DNA of 8,847 nt, taken from an uncultured Clostridia bacterium. Lineage in GTDB: Bacteria; Bacillota; Clostridia; TANB77; CAG-508. Of the stretch, positions 1-5,593 are shown one piece after another (position 1 is the stretch's first letter; each line of letters opens with the position of its first letter). The notes under the pieces were generated by a model. That model was given only the letters and a program-made list of their open reading frames with translations, was not told where the DNA came from and did no database searches. The DNA lies in NCBI GenBank assembly GCA_947631315.1, contig CANRLA010000059.1, positions 1-8,847 of the forward strand. The letters run 5' to 3'. The translations under genes were made by a program, and so were the position numbers.

Positions 1-74
1 ACGGCACGATGTGGTGGTGTGAGAGGGGATGAAAATTTTAATATGAACTATTAAAATTTTCTACTCTACTCGAT
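1..74 (+). mobile_element. 3' end of a group II intron (domain V tail and domain VI)
   Basis: The first bases (ACGGCAC) fit the 3' strand of a group II intron domain V. They are followed by a GTGTGAGAGGGG segment and a long hairpin. The distal stem is a perfect 12-bp pair, 32-43 with 49-60, around loop TGAAC. The basal stem pairs GAG (21-23) with CTC (69-71) and GGGG (25-28) with 64-67 including G-U pairs, leaving A68 unpaired. A68 lies 7 nt before a terminal AT at 73-74, which fits the branch-point A and the AY 3' end of these introns. The rest of the intron and any reverse transcriptase would lie to the left, outside the window. No ORF overlaps this stretch. I recognise this by shape rather than by alignment, so another structured RNA or a terminator-like hairpin remains possible. 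Confidence 0.55.
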
Positions 75-129
75 TGTACCATTATAAAAAATGGAATTAA
101 TTGTATAAACCTTTCATAAGTGGAAATAA

Positions 130-157
130 TTGTTAGTAAATAAAGACTAGATATAAA
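130..157 (+). promoter_or_regulatory. Possible sigma-A promoter for the small membrane protein gene
   Basis: TTGTTA at 130-135 and TATAAA at 152-157 are separated by 16 nt. They match the vegetative consensus at 4/6 and 5/6 positions. In such AT-rich DNA this can occur by chance, so confidence is low. The predicted transcript would start near 164, upstream of the Shine-Dalgarno and hairpin at 192-226. Confidence 0.3.
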
Positions 158-191
158 ACGCAAATAATAATTAAAAAAGTTAAAAAATTCT

Positions 192-235
192 AGAAAGGAG
201 TGTATGATAAATTATAAAATCATACAATAAAGCTT
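192..235 (+). promoter_or_regulatory. Shine-Dalgarno bridged to its start by a hairpin
   Basis: AGAAAGGAG at 192-200 is a strong Shine-Dalgarno but lies 36 nt before the only sensible ATG (236). Directly after it TGTATGAT (201-208) pairs perfectly with ATCATACA (219-226) around a 10-nt loop. If the stem forms, only 9 nt (227-235) separate the Shine-Dalgarno from the start codon, an ideal spacing. The ATG at 204 inside the stem is only 3 nt from the Shine-Dalgarno and opens just 8 codons, so it is a poor alternative. Confidence 0.5.
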
Positions 236-430
236 ATGGGAGATTTTGATAAAAAGTATGTAATTAGAGAAGCGGAAGATATTTTACAAGAGTTAAATAA
301 AAAAGATAAAGAAGAGAAAAAGCAAATTTTAAAGTTAAAAAAAGATTTTAAAAAAGTAAAAAGAGTAAATATTGCTCTAAAAGTAATAGTGGGTATAATG
401 AGTATAAGTCTGATAATGCTTATTGTATAA
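236..430 (+). CDS. Small C-terminally anchored membrane protein, unknown function
   Basis: This is a 64-residue protein that I do not recognise. Residues 1-45 are highly charged and lysine/glutamate rich (for example LQELNKKDKEEKK), with spacing that fits a helix or short coiled coil. Residues about 46-64 form one hydrophobic segment (ALKVIVGIMSISLIMLIV) reaching the C-terminus, so the protein looks tail-anchored with the charged part in the cytoplasm. ATG 236 is the first start after an in-frame stop at 215, and the nearest Shine-Dalgarno is reached only through the hairpin at 201-226. It lies alone between the putative intron end and the M23 peptidase gene. The clear charged/hydrophobic division supports it being real, although short AT-rich ORFs can mimic such a pattern. 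Confidence 0.6.
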   Translation: MGDFDKKYVIREAEDILQELNKKDKEEKKQILKLKKDFKKVKRVNIALKVIVGIMSISLIMLIV

Positions 431-467
431 GAATTTTTTGTCTTAGAATTAATAATAAAAATAGAAT

Positions 468-496
468 TTGCTAAATAAAGTAAAATTTTTTACAAT
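468..496 (+). promoter_or_regulatory. Possible sigma-A promoter for the M23 peptidase gene
   Basis: TTGCTA (468-473) and TACAAT (491-496) are separated by 17 nt, matching consensus at 4/6 and 5/6. The related Bacillus operon is read by sporulation sigma-E, but I saw no convincing sigma-E pair (KMATATT / CATACANT) here. Confidence 0.35.
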
Positions 497-556
497 GGTT
501 ATAAACTCGTCTCATAGTTCATATATTTAAAAAGAACTTTGAGAGGAGTTTTATTT

Positions 557-1517
557 ATGGATAAAATAAGTGAAGAAGACAGAATAAGAAGAGCAGAAGA
601 AATATCTGCAAGAAGAAATAATAGGATACCAGTAAGCAATATAAATACAAAGCAAAATGTAAGAAAAATGTCTACTCTAACTAAATTATTTATACAAGTT
701 TTGTGCAGTATATGTATTTTTGGAGCATTTTATTTCATAAATCAAAATAATAGTATGGCAATGGAAAAAATAAAGCCAATTTTATCAGAAGATACAGACT
801 TTGGAAGCATTTTTAATCAAATAAATAATTTTATTAAAAATATAACAAATTCCATAAATAAAGATATAAAGCAAGAAAATAAAAATGATATACAGGGAGA
901 AAACGAAGTACAAGAAAATGAAGTATCAAGCGAAGAACAAAATAATGAAGTTTCAGCTGAAAATAATGAAACAAACGAAGGAAATAATAACGAATTAAAT
1001 GAAAATCAAATTGGAGAAACATCTGATGGAGATGGAGAAAATAATAATGATGAATTAACTGCAGGAGTTGGCGGAGGAGATGGAACTTTAGAGGTAAGTG
1101 AAACAGATCAAGATATAATATTTATTAAAGAGCAAGCAAGTTTTATAAAACCAGTAGTAGGATATATAACGTCAGGTTATGGTGCTAGAGAGCCAACAGA
1201 CATAATCTCTGCAAATCATGCAGGAGTTGATATTGGAGCAAACACTGGAACAGATATAGTAGCGTCAATGTCAGGTACAGTTGAATTAGTATCAAATTAT
1301 GGAGATTATGGAAATCATATACAGATAACTAATGGAGAAATATCAACACTTTACGCACATTGTAGTCAAATAATTGTAAATCAGGGTGATTATATAAATC
1401 AAGGTCAGAAAATAGCAGAGGTAGGTTCAACTCGGACGTACAACAGGACCGCATTTACATTTTGAAATTAGGAGAAACGGAAAAACCGTTGATCCACAAA
1501 AGATATTAGATTTATAA
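557..1517 (+). CDS. Membrane-anchored M23/LytM metallopeptidase, SpoIVFA-like, +1 frameshifted
   Basis: ATG 557 is chosen because AGGAG (544-548) sits 8 nt upstream; a TTG at 539 lies before that site. The full product is 319 residues if one base (C1433) is skipped. Residues 1-40 are charged and cytoplasmic, about 41-61 form a membrane helix, and about 107-170 form an Asn/Glu-rich linker. About 195-315 form a LytM (M23) domain: H221-x3-D225, YAH at 266-268, then after the shift G293 and PHLHFE at 298-303 supply the last zinc ligand. Without the shift translation stops at 1465 and loses HLH. The C-terminus (NGKTVDPQKIL) is typical of the family. The M50 protease gene next door matches the spoIVFA-spoIVFB pairing, where SpoIVFA is a LytM-like regulator of SpoIVFB. 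Unlike many regulatory LytM proteins, this one keeps all metal ligands, so it could be an active peptidase. SpoIIQ-like is the alternative. Confidence 0.85.
1430..1436 (+). other. +1 frameshift site ACT-CGG-A in the M23 gene
   Basis: Frame 0 reads GST then CGG (1433-1435) and ends at TGA 1463-1465. Skipping C1433 gives GGA CGT ACA ACA GGA CCG CAT, that is GRTTGPH, followed by LHFEIR, which restores the conserved LytM motif. The site is therefore placed to the base. Whether the ribosome shifts here, or the C is an error or mutation, cannot be told from one sequence. The site matches the one in ffh. Confidence 0.75.
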
Positions 1518-1655
1518 ATTAAGAAGGGCTAGAAATATACGAAAGGCTACATGACTGACACAAAAGATATTAGATTTATAGATTAAGAGGGGCTAAAATA
1601 TATGAAAGGCTATATGACTGATGCAAAAGAATTTAGATTTATAGTTTTAGAGGAG
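1497..1655 (+). repeat. Tandem 63-64-nt repeat, 2.5 copies
   Basis: Copies start at 1497 (64 nt), 1561 (63 nt) and 1624 (about 32 nt, degenerate). Each opens with CAAAAGA-TTAGATTTATA and goes on to a purine-rich, Shine-Dalgarno-like stretch (AAGAAGGGCT, AAGAGGGGCT, AGAGGAGCAG). Copy 1 begins within the last codons of the M23 gene and the last copy provides the spoIVFB ribosome binding site. The array thus looks like a duplication of the junction between the two genes, and it lengthens their spacing to about 150 nt. Confidence 0.85.
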
Positions 1656-1682
1656 CAGAAGAAAAATGCAAATAAAAGTTGA
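1602..1682 (+). CDS. Possible 26-residue leader peptide overlapping the spoIVFB start
   Basis: An ATG at 1602 follows the purine-rich AAGAGGGG of repeat copy 2 and opens 26 codons (beginning MKGYMTDAKEFRF). It ends with TGA at 1680-1682, 17 nt inside spoIVFB in another frame. The equivalent reading in copy 1 lacks the ATG and stops early. It may couple translation to spoIVFB or be a by-product of the repeat. Nothing else supports a function. Confidence 0.2.
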   Translation: MKGYMTDAKEFRFIVLEEQKKNANKS

Positions 1683-2334
1683 TTTAAAGGTATTTTTATT
1701 TTTTTTGATTTTTTTAGTTACGAGAAATATAAAAATTTATAGTATATTAATGTTATTTGCGTTAATACATGAATTAGGACATTTAGTAATTGGAGTATTT
1801 TTAGGATTTAAAACAGAGAAAATGACAATTTTACCTTATGGGTTAAAAATCAGTTTTCAAACAAAAAGCATAGATTTTAATAAAAAGCTAAAAAAAGGAA
1901 ATATATTATCAATAAAAAAGATATTCTTAGCATTGGGTGGACCAATTACAAATGTAATTTGTATAATAATAACATTAATATTAAATGAAAAAATATATAT
2001 AGAACAAAGTTTATGTGAAAATATAATATATGCCAATATATTAATTGCAGTCTTTAATATGTTACCAATATATCCACTAGATGGTGGGAGAGTAGTAAAA
2101 GAAATAACTCATATATTTTTAGGACTAAGGAATAGTTATAAATACACGCAACTAATATCTGAGATAAGTTTATACATAATAACTGCATTATCAAGCATTT
2201 TAATACTATATTATAAAAATATAGCAATATTTATAATTGTAGTATACTTATGGTATATTGTGTACAAAAATAAGAAAGAGATAGCAAATAAAGAAAAAAT
2301 TTATAAAAATATTGAAAAATATAAGAATACATGA
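1666..2334 (+). CDS. spoIVFB: SpoIVFB-like M50 site-2 protease
   Basis: This is a 222-residue multipass membrane zinc protease. H35-E36-LG-H39 is the HExxH metal site, inside a hydrophobic segment at about 24-48. NMLPIYPLDGGR (131-142) is the conserved NxxPxxPLDG motif, with D139 as third ligand. GGPITN at about 91-96 and further hydrophobic segments to about 200 complete the M50B core. In Bacillus SpoIVFB cuts pro-sigma-K in the outer forespore membrane; that role is inferred here from family and from the LytM gene just upstream. The usual homologue is near 290 residues with a C-terminal CBS domain; this one ends after the membrane core with a short basic tail, so nucleotide sensing by CBS would be absent. 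ATG 1666 follows AGGAG (1651-1655) by 10 nt. A non-sporulation S2P with the same fold is the alternative. Confidence 0.85.
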   Translation: MQIKVDLKVFLFFLIFLVTRNIKIYSILMLFALIHELGHLVIGVFLGFKTEKMTILPYGLKISFQTKSIDFNKKLKKGNILSIKKIFLALGGPITNVICIIITLILNEKIYIEQSLCENIIYANILIAVFNMLPIYPLDGGRVVKEITHIFLGLRNSYKYTQLISEISLYIITALSSILILYYKNIAIFIIVVYLWYIVYKNKKEIANKEKIYKNIEKYKNT

Positions 2335-2340
2335 TATAAT
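2312..2340 (+). promoter_or_regulatory. Extended -10 sigma-A promoter
   Basis: TTGAAA (2312-2317, 5/6) and TATAAT (2335-2340, 6/6) are spaced by exactly 17 nt, and the -10 is preceded by TGA, giving the extended TGnTATAAT form. It overlaps the end of spoIVFB, whose stop codon is within the spacer. It would transcribe the unknown gene at 2389 and the prepilin-like gene at 2794 separately from the sporulation pair. Confidence 0.75.
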
Positions 2341-2388
2341 TACAAGTGTATAACTTTAAAATATAGAAGGAGAAAAGAATAATAGAAA

Positions 2389-2700
2389 ATGGAAATATTT
2401 GATAAAATGAAAAATGGATTAATCAGTTTTTCAAAAATGCTTTCTTCAGTTGATGTCCCTAATATAGATAATCCAAATGAGGAATTATCAAATGAATTAA
2501 AAGAACAATTAGCTTTAGCTGATGGTTTTGCATGTGAGACAGCTGATATGATAAAACATAAAAAAGAAAAGAAGCCTTTTACAGCAAGCCTTAATAATAA
2601 AACTATTGTAAAAGAACCTTCAAAAATAATAAAAGATAAAAAAGAACCATCAAAAGGAATAAATAAAGTCGAAAAAGAACGCGATGACGGTAGAAGGTAG
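2389..2700 (+). CDS. Unknown lysine-rich soluble protein
   Basis: This is a 103-residue protein that I cannot place in a family. Residues 1-60 look foldable (hydrophobic positions in FDKMKNGLISFSKML, and LALADGFACETADMI around 41-55). Residues about 57-103 are lysine-rich and probably disordered, with a short repeat KEPSKIIKDKKEPSKGI near 75-91. There is no signal peptide or membrane helix. ATG 2389 is the first start after an in-frame stop at 2383; the AAGGAG at 2367-2372 is 16 nt away, longer than normal, so the initiation rate may be low. It sits 93 nt before the prepilin-like gene under the shared promoter at 2312-2340, which hints at a related role but does not prove it. Confidence 0.6.
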   Translation: MEIFDKMKNGLISFSKMLSSVDVPNIDNPNEELSNELKEQLALADGFACETADMIKHKKEKKPFTASLNNKTIVKEPSKIIKDKKEPSKGINKVEKERDDGRR

Positions 2701-2793
2701 AGTGAAAAAATTAAAAATAATAAAACAACAATATCAAAAATAAGATAAAATATTCCAAATTCAAATGAAAAAAATAGTAAAGGAAGAAGAGAT

Positions 2794-3315
2794 ATGCAAA
2801 GGTTAAAAAATGAAAAAGGTATAACTTTAATTGCTTTATCTATAACAGTATTTGTATTATCACTTATAAGTGTACCAGTTGTAGTCAATATGACCAATAT
2901 ACATCAATTTGAAAAATATACCAAATTTAAAGATGATATAGACAATTTAAGAGAATCAATTAGTATAGCTTATCACAATAAAGAGGTTACTGATATAGGA
3001 CCAAAATATGATGGAAATAAAGAGTTTTTAAAAGGAACTCAAAATGAAAAACAAATAAAGAATGTTAATGATAACGAAAATTATTATGTAATAAGCATTG
3101 AAAAAGTGAATAAAGGTATACATGCAGATATGCCTGAGCTAAATTTTGGTACAGGAAACCAAAGCTTAAATTCAAATACAGGAACCTATTCAAGTGAGGA
3201 AACAGATGATGTTTATATAATTAATGAACAAAGTAGAACAATATACTATGTAAAAGGAGTTAATTATAACGGAGAAAAATATTATAGGTTAAATGAGGAC
3301 TTTAGTGATGTATGA
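2794..3315 (+). CDS. Prepilin-like protein with class III-type leader
   Basis: This is a 173-residue protein. A short basic leader (MQRLKNEKG) precedes a hydrophobic helix at about 10-32 beginning ITLIALSITV, as in type IV pilin and type II secretion pseudopilin precursors cut after glycine by a PilD/ComC-type peptidase. The usual Glu at +5 is Ala14 here, a feature shared with the second such gene at 8455. The remainder is an extracellular-type domain rich in Asn, Tyr and Gly, with DDVYIINEQSRTIYYVKG near 141-158, which I recognise as a recurrent tail in gut clostridial prepilin-like proteins. No assembly ATPase or peptidase gene is nearby, so pilus, pseudopilus or free surface protein cannot be told apart. 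AAGGAAG at 2780-2786 supports ATG 2794. It is the last gene before the hairpin at 3361-3420. Confidence 0.75.
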   Translation: MQRLKNEKGITLIALSITVFVLSLISVPVVVNMTNIHQFEKYTKFKDDIDNLRESISIAYHNKEVTDIGPKYDGNKEFLKGTQNEKQIKNVNDNENYYVISIEKVNKGIHADMPELNFGTGNQSLNSNTGTYSSEETDDVYIINEQSRTIYYVKGVNYNGEKYYRLNEDFSDV

Positions 3316-3360
3316 TAAAGTATAAGTTTTAAAGTAAAAAATTAATAAAATTAATTAAAA

Positions 3361-3425
3361 AAATATAATAATTCTTGTAGTTTGTTGTCGCTACGCACTA
3401 CTACAAATTATTATATTTTTTTATT
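3361..3425 (+). terminator. Long AT-rich hairpin terminator after the prepilin-like gene
   Basis: Bases 3361-3381 pair with 3400-3420 over about 19 bp, interrupted by a 2-nt bulge (TC at 3373-3374), and the 3' arm runs into a T tract. The A tract on the 5' side would make it usable in both directions. The loop holds GTCGCTACGC (3387-3396), whose reverse complement occurs in the palindrome between ffh and rpsP, so a mobile palindromic repeat acting as terminator is also possible. Confidence 0.7.
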
Positions 3426-3526
3426 TTGAAATTTAATATCTTTTTATTTTTAGACTTTATGTTATAAAATTTTAGTGTAAAAACCTTTAAATTTTAGACT
3501 TAAAACAATTATTTTAGCAAAAACAC

Positions 3527-3555
3527 TTGACATTTTCACAAAAATGGTGTAAAGT
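3527..3555 (+). promoter_or_regulatory. Sigma-A promoter of the ylxM-ffh-rpsP-rplS operon
   Basis: A perfect TTGACA (3527-3532), a 17-nt spacer and TAAAGT (3550-3555, 4/6) lie 34 nt before ylxM. An inverted repeat GTAAAG-8-CTTTAC at 3549-3568 overlaps the -10 and probable start point. It could be an operator or a 5' hairpin; no repressor is suggested by the context. Confidence 0.75.
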
Positions 3556-3588
3556 ATATATGCTTTACAGTAATAAAGAGGTGATAAT

Positions 3589-3936
3589 ATGGATAAACAT
3601 ATAGAAATAAGTATGCTTGTTGACATTTATGGTAAATTACTTACCAAAAAGCAATACGAAGTAATTAAAGACTATTATAATAATGACTTATCACTTTCTG
3701 AAATTGCTGAGAACAATAATATTTCAAGACAAGGTGTAAGAGACTTGATAAAGAAAGGAGAAAACAAACTTTTCGAGTACGAAGAGAAGCTTAATATTAT
3801 GAAAAAGACACAAATTAATGAGCAAGCTATACAAAATGTTCTAGCAGAACTAAGTAAAATTAGTGAAAACTCATCAGATAAAAAGATTGAAAAAATACTA
3901 AATGAAGTACAAAAAGAATTAAGAGTTATAGCTTAA
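3589..3936 (+). CDS. ylxM: YlxM-family helix-turn-helix protein, SRP-associated
   Basis: This 115-residue protein matches the YlxM/p13 (UPF0122) family in length and pattern: KLLTKKQYEVIKDYY at about 17-31, then a sigma-factor-like helix-turn-helix, LSLSEIAENNNISRQGVRD at about 35-53. The tail is charged and helical. Members are almost always encoded just before ffh, as here (26-nt gap), and in streptococci YlxM binds SRP components and modulates their GTPase cycle. Action on SRP is therefore a family-based inference; DNA binding by the helix-turn-helix is the alternative. AGAGGTGAT at about 3576-3584 precedes ATG 3589, and the operon promoter lies immediately upstream. Confidence 0.9.
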   Translation: MDKHIEISMLVDIYGKLLTKKQYEVIKDYYNNDLSLSEIAENNNISRQGVRDLIKKGENKLFEYEEKLNIMKKTQINEQAIQNVLAELSKISENSSDKKIEKILNEVQKELRVIA

Positions 3937-3962
3937 TCAAAATTTAAATTTAGGAGGGTAAA

Positions 3963-5346
3963 ATGGCTTTTGAAGGATTATCAGAGAAGCTACAGGCTTT
4001 TACAAGAAAACTAAGAGGAAAAGCAAGAATAACAGAATCAGACTTAAATGATATGTTAAGAGAAGTAAAACTTGCCCTATTAGAGGCTGATGTAAATTAC
4101 AAGGTTGTTAAAGATTTTGTAAATAATATCCACGAAAAGGCATTAGGAAGTGATGTTTTAAAATCACTTACTCCTGGACAACAAGTTATTAAAATTGTAA
4201 AAGACGAATTGGTAGAATTATTAGGAGGAACAGATAGCAAAATAGCTTTTTCTCCAAATCCGCCAACAGTAATTATGTTAATAGGACTTCAAGGTTCTCG
4301 GAAAAACTACAACAGCAGGAAAGTTAGCAAATTTACTTAGAAAACAAGGCAAAAAACCACTTTTAGTTGGATGCGATGTATATAGACCAGCAGCAATAAA
4401 GCAACTTCAGGTTGTAGGATCAAGTTTAAACATTCCTGTTTTTGCAAATGAAACAGAAAAAGATGTTGTCAAAATCGCAAGACAAGCAAAAGAAGTTGCA
4501 ATAAGCAAATTAAATGATATTGTAATACTTGATACTGCAGGTAGACTACAAATAGATGAAGACCTTATGAACGAACTAAAAAATATTAAAATGAATGTAA
4601 AACCTCATGAAATACTTTTAGTTGTTGACTCAATGACAGGTCAAGAAGCGGTAAACATTGCAGAAAAATTTAATGAAGATTTAGGAATAGATGGCGTAGT
4701 ACTTACAAAATTAGATGGTGACACTCGTGGTGGTGCCGCAATATCAGTAAAAAAAGTTACAGGCAAGCCAATCAAATTCATAGGAACAGGTGAAAAACTT
4801 AATGAAATAGAAGAATTTCACCCTGATAGAATGGCATCAAGAATACTTGGAATGGGAGATGTTCTATCAATAATAGAACAAGCAGAAGAACAATTTGATG
4901 CAGAAGAAGCTATAAAATTAGAAAAGAAATTACGCAAAAATAAGGAACTGGACTTAAATGACTATCTAGCACAATTAAGGCAAGTAAAGAAAATGGGTTC
5001 TTTCTCATCATTATTAAAAATGATACCAGGAATGAACAAATTAAATGTAGAAGTAGATGATAAAGAATTTGAAAAAATAGAAGCAATAATTTGTTCAATG
5101 ACAAATGAAGAAAGAGAAAAGCCTAAAATACTTAATGCTTCAAGAAGAATGAGAATTGCAAAAGGTAGTGGAACAGAAGTTCAAGATATAAATAAATTTA
5201 TGAAGTCTTTTGAATTAACGCAAAGTATGATGAAAAAAATGAAATCAGGAAATATGGATCCTAGAATGAAAAAAATGATGGGAAAATTAAATCTTGATAA
5301 GATGTCAGAAGACGAACTAAATGATTTAGCAAATAAGTTAAAATAA
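3963..5346 (+). CDS. ffh: Signal recognition particle GTPase Ffh, +1 frameshifted in the P-loop
   Basis: With C4299 skipped this encodes 460 residues, the normal Ffh length. Residues 1-112 are the N domain and the start of the G domain (MAFEGLSEKLQAFTRKLRGK at the start). G1 is GLQGSGKTT at 108-116, and the frame changes between S112 and G113. The new frame continues with DVYRPAA, ILDTAGR, TKLDGDTRGG and GTGEKLNEIEEF. The methionine-rich M domain contains GSFSSLLKMIPG (finger loop) and SRRMRIAKGSG (SRP RNA binding). Ffh binds signal sequences and with FtsY delivers ribosomes to the Sec translocon. Frame 0 alone stops at TAG 4338-4340, giving a 125-residue N-domain fragment without GTPase. Ffh is essential, so full product must be made unless the extra C is an error. 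AGGAGG (3952-3957) precedes ATG 3963. Confidence 0.95.
4296..4302 (+). other. +1 frameshift site TCT-CGG-A in the ffh P-loop
   Basis: Frame 0 reads GLQGS then CGG (4299-4301) and leaves the family at once. Skipping C4299 gives GGA AAA ACT ACA, that is GKTT, and all later motifs fit up to 5346. The skipped base is fixed by the motif. The form NCT-CGG-A is the same as in the M23 gene. An AGG at 4292-4294 lies just upstream, but it follows from the conserved Gln-Gly codons and need not be a stimulator. Confidence 0.8.
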
Positions 5347-5368
5347 AAATCTAAATTATTAAAATTAT

Positions 5369-5531
5369 GAAAATAATTAAAAAGTTGCAGTCCGCGTAGC
5401 GACCAAGCGAAGCGCGAATTAAGATGTTGCCGAAATCTTTGATTTCGTTGCAACAACTATATGCGTTAGTGGAGCGAAAACTTACTTGTAAGTTTGGCGC
5501 GACAACAAGGACAAAACTTTTAATTATTTTC
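5369..5531. repeat. Large palindromic element between ffh and rpsP
   Basis: The ffh-rpsP gap holds an imperfect palindrome. Outer arms 5369-5386 and 5515-5531 (AAAATAATTAAAAAGTT type) pair with one base difference; GTCC (5390-5393) can pair with GGAC (5509-5512). Inside are a hairpin around CGAAATC-TTT-GATTTCG (about 5429-5453) and an 8-bp hairpin AAACTTAC-TT-GTAAGTTT (5478-5495). The core is clearly richer in GC than the surroundings and has words such as GCGTAGCGACCAAGCGAAGC. It could be a dispersed palindromic repeat, a structured RNA, or an internal attenuator lowering SRP relative to ribosomal gene expression. No ORF here is credible. Confidence 0.75.
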
Positions 5532-5593
5532 TATATAACAATGTTATCAATTTTTTAATTTAATATATATAAATTTTTTAGGAGGTGAAGATT

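Noticed and set aside
221..228. CATACAAT as a sigma-E -10 box
   Set aside because: No fitting -35 is found, the transcript would begin at the ATG, and the word is explained by the hairpin arm.
204..230. 8-codon leader peptide after AAAGGAG
   Set aside because: The spacing of 3 nt is too short for efficient initiation, and the sequence is better explained as one arm and loop of the hairpin.
2684..2743. Out-of-frame continuation (MTVEGRVKKLKII) at the end of the 2389 gene as a third frameshift
   Set aside because: There is no CGG codon, no known family to fix the frame, and only about 20 codons remain before a stop.
2340..2897. 185-codon ORF on the - strand with hydrophobic stretches
   Set aside because: It is the reverse of two + strand genes with Shine-Dalgarno sites and a promoter; its Phe/Leu/Ser richness mirrors Lys/Glu/Asn codons on the other strand.
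4567..5346. Separate gene starting at ATG 4567
   Set aside because: This is only the back part of ffh; homology runs unbroken upstream to 4300 in the same frame with no ribosome binding site at 4567.
5181..5456. 91-codon - strand ORF over the end of ffh and the palindrome
   Set aside because: It overlaps the conserved M domain of ffh, and its start lies in a hairpin.
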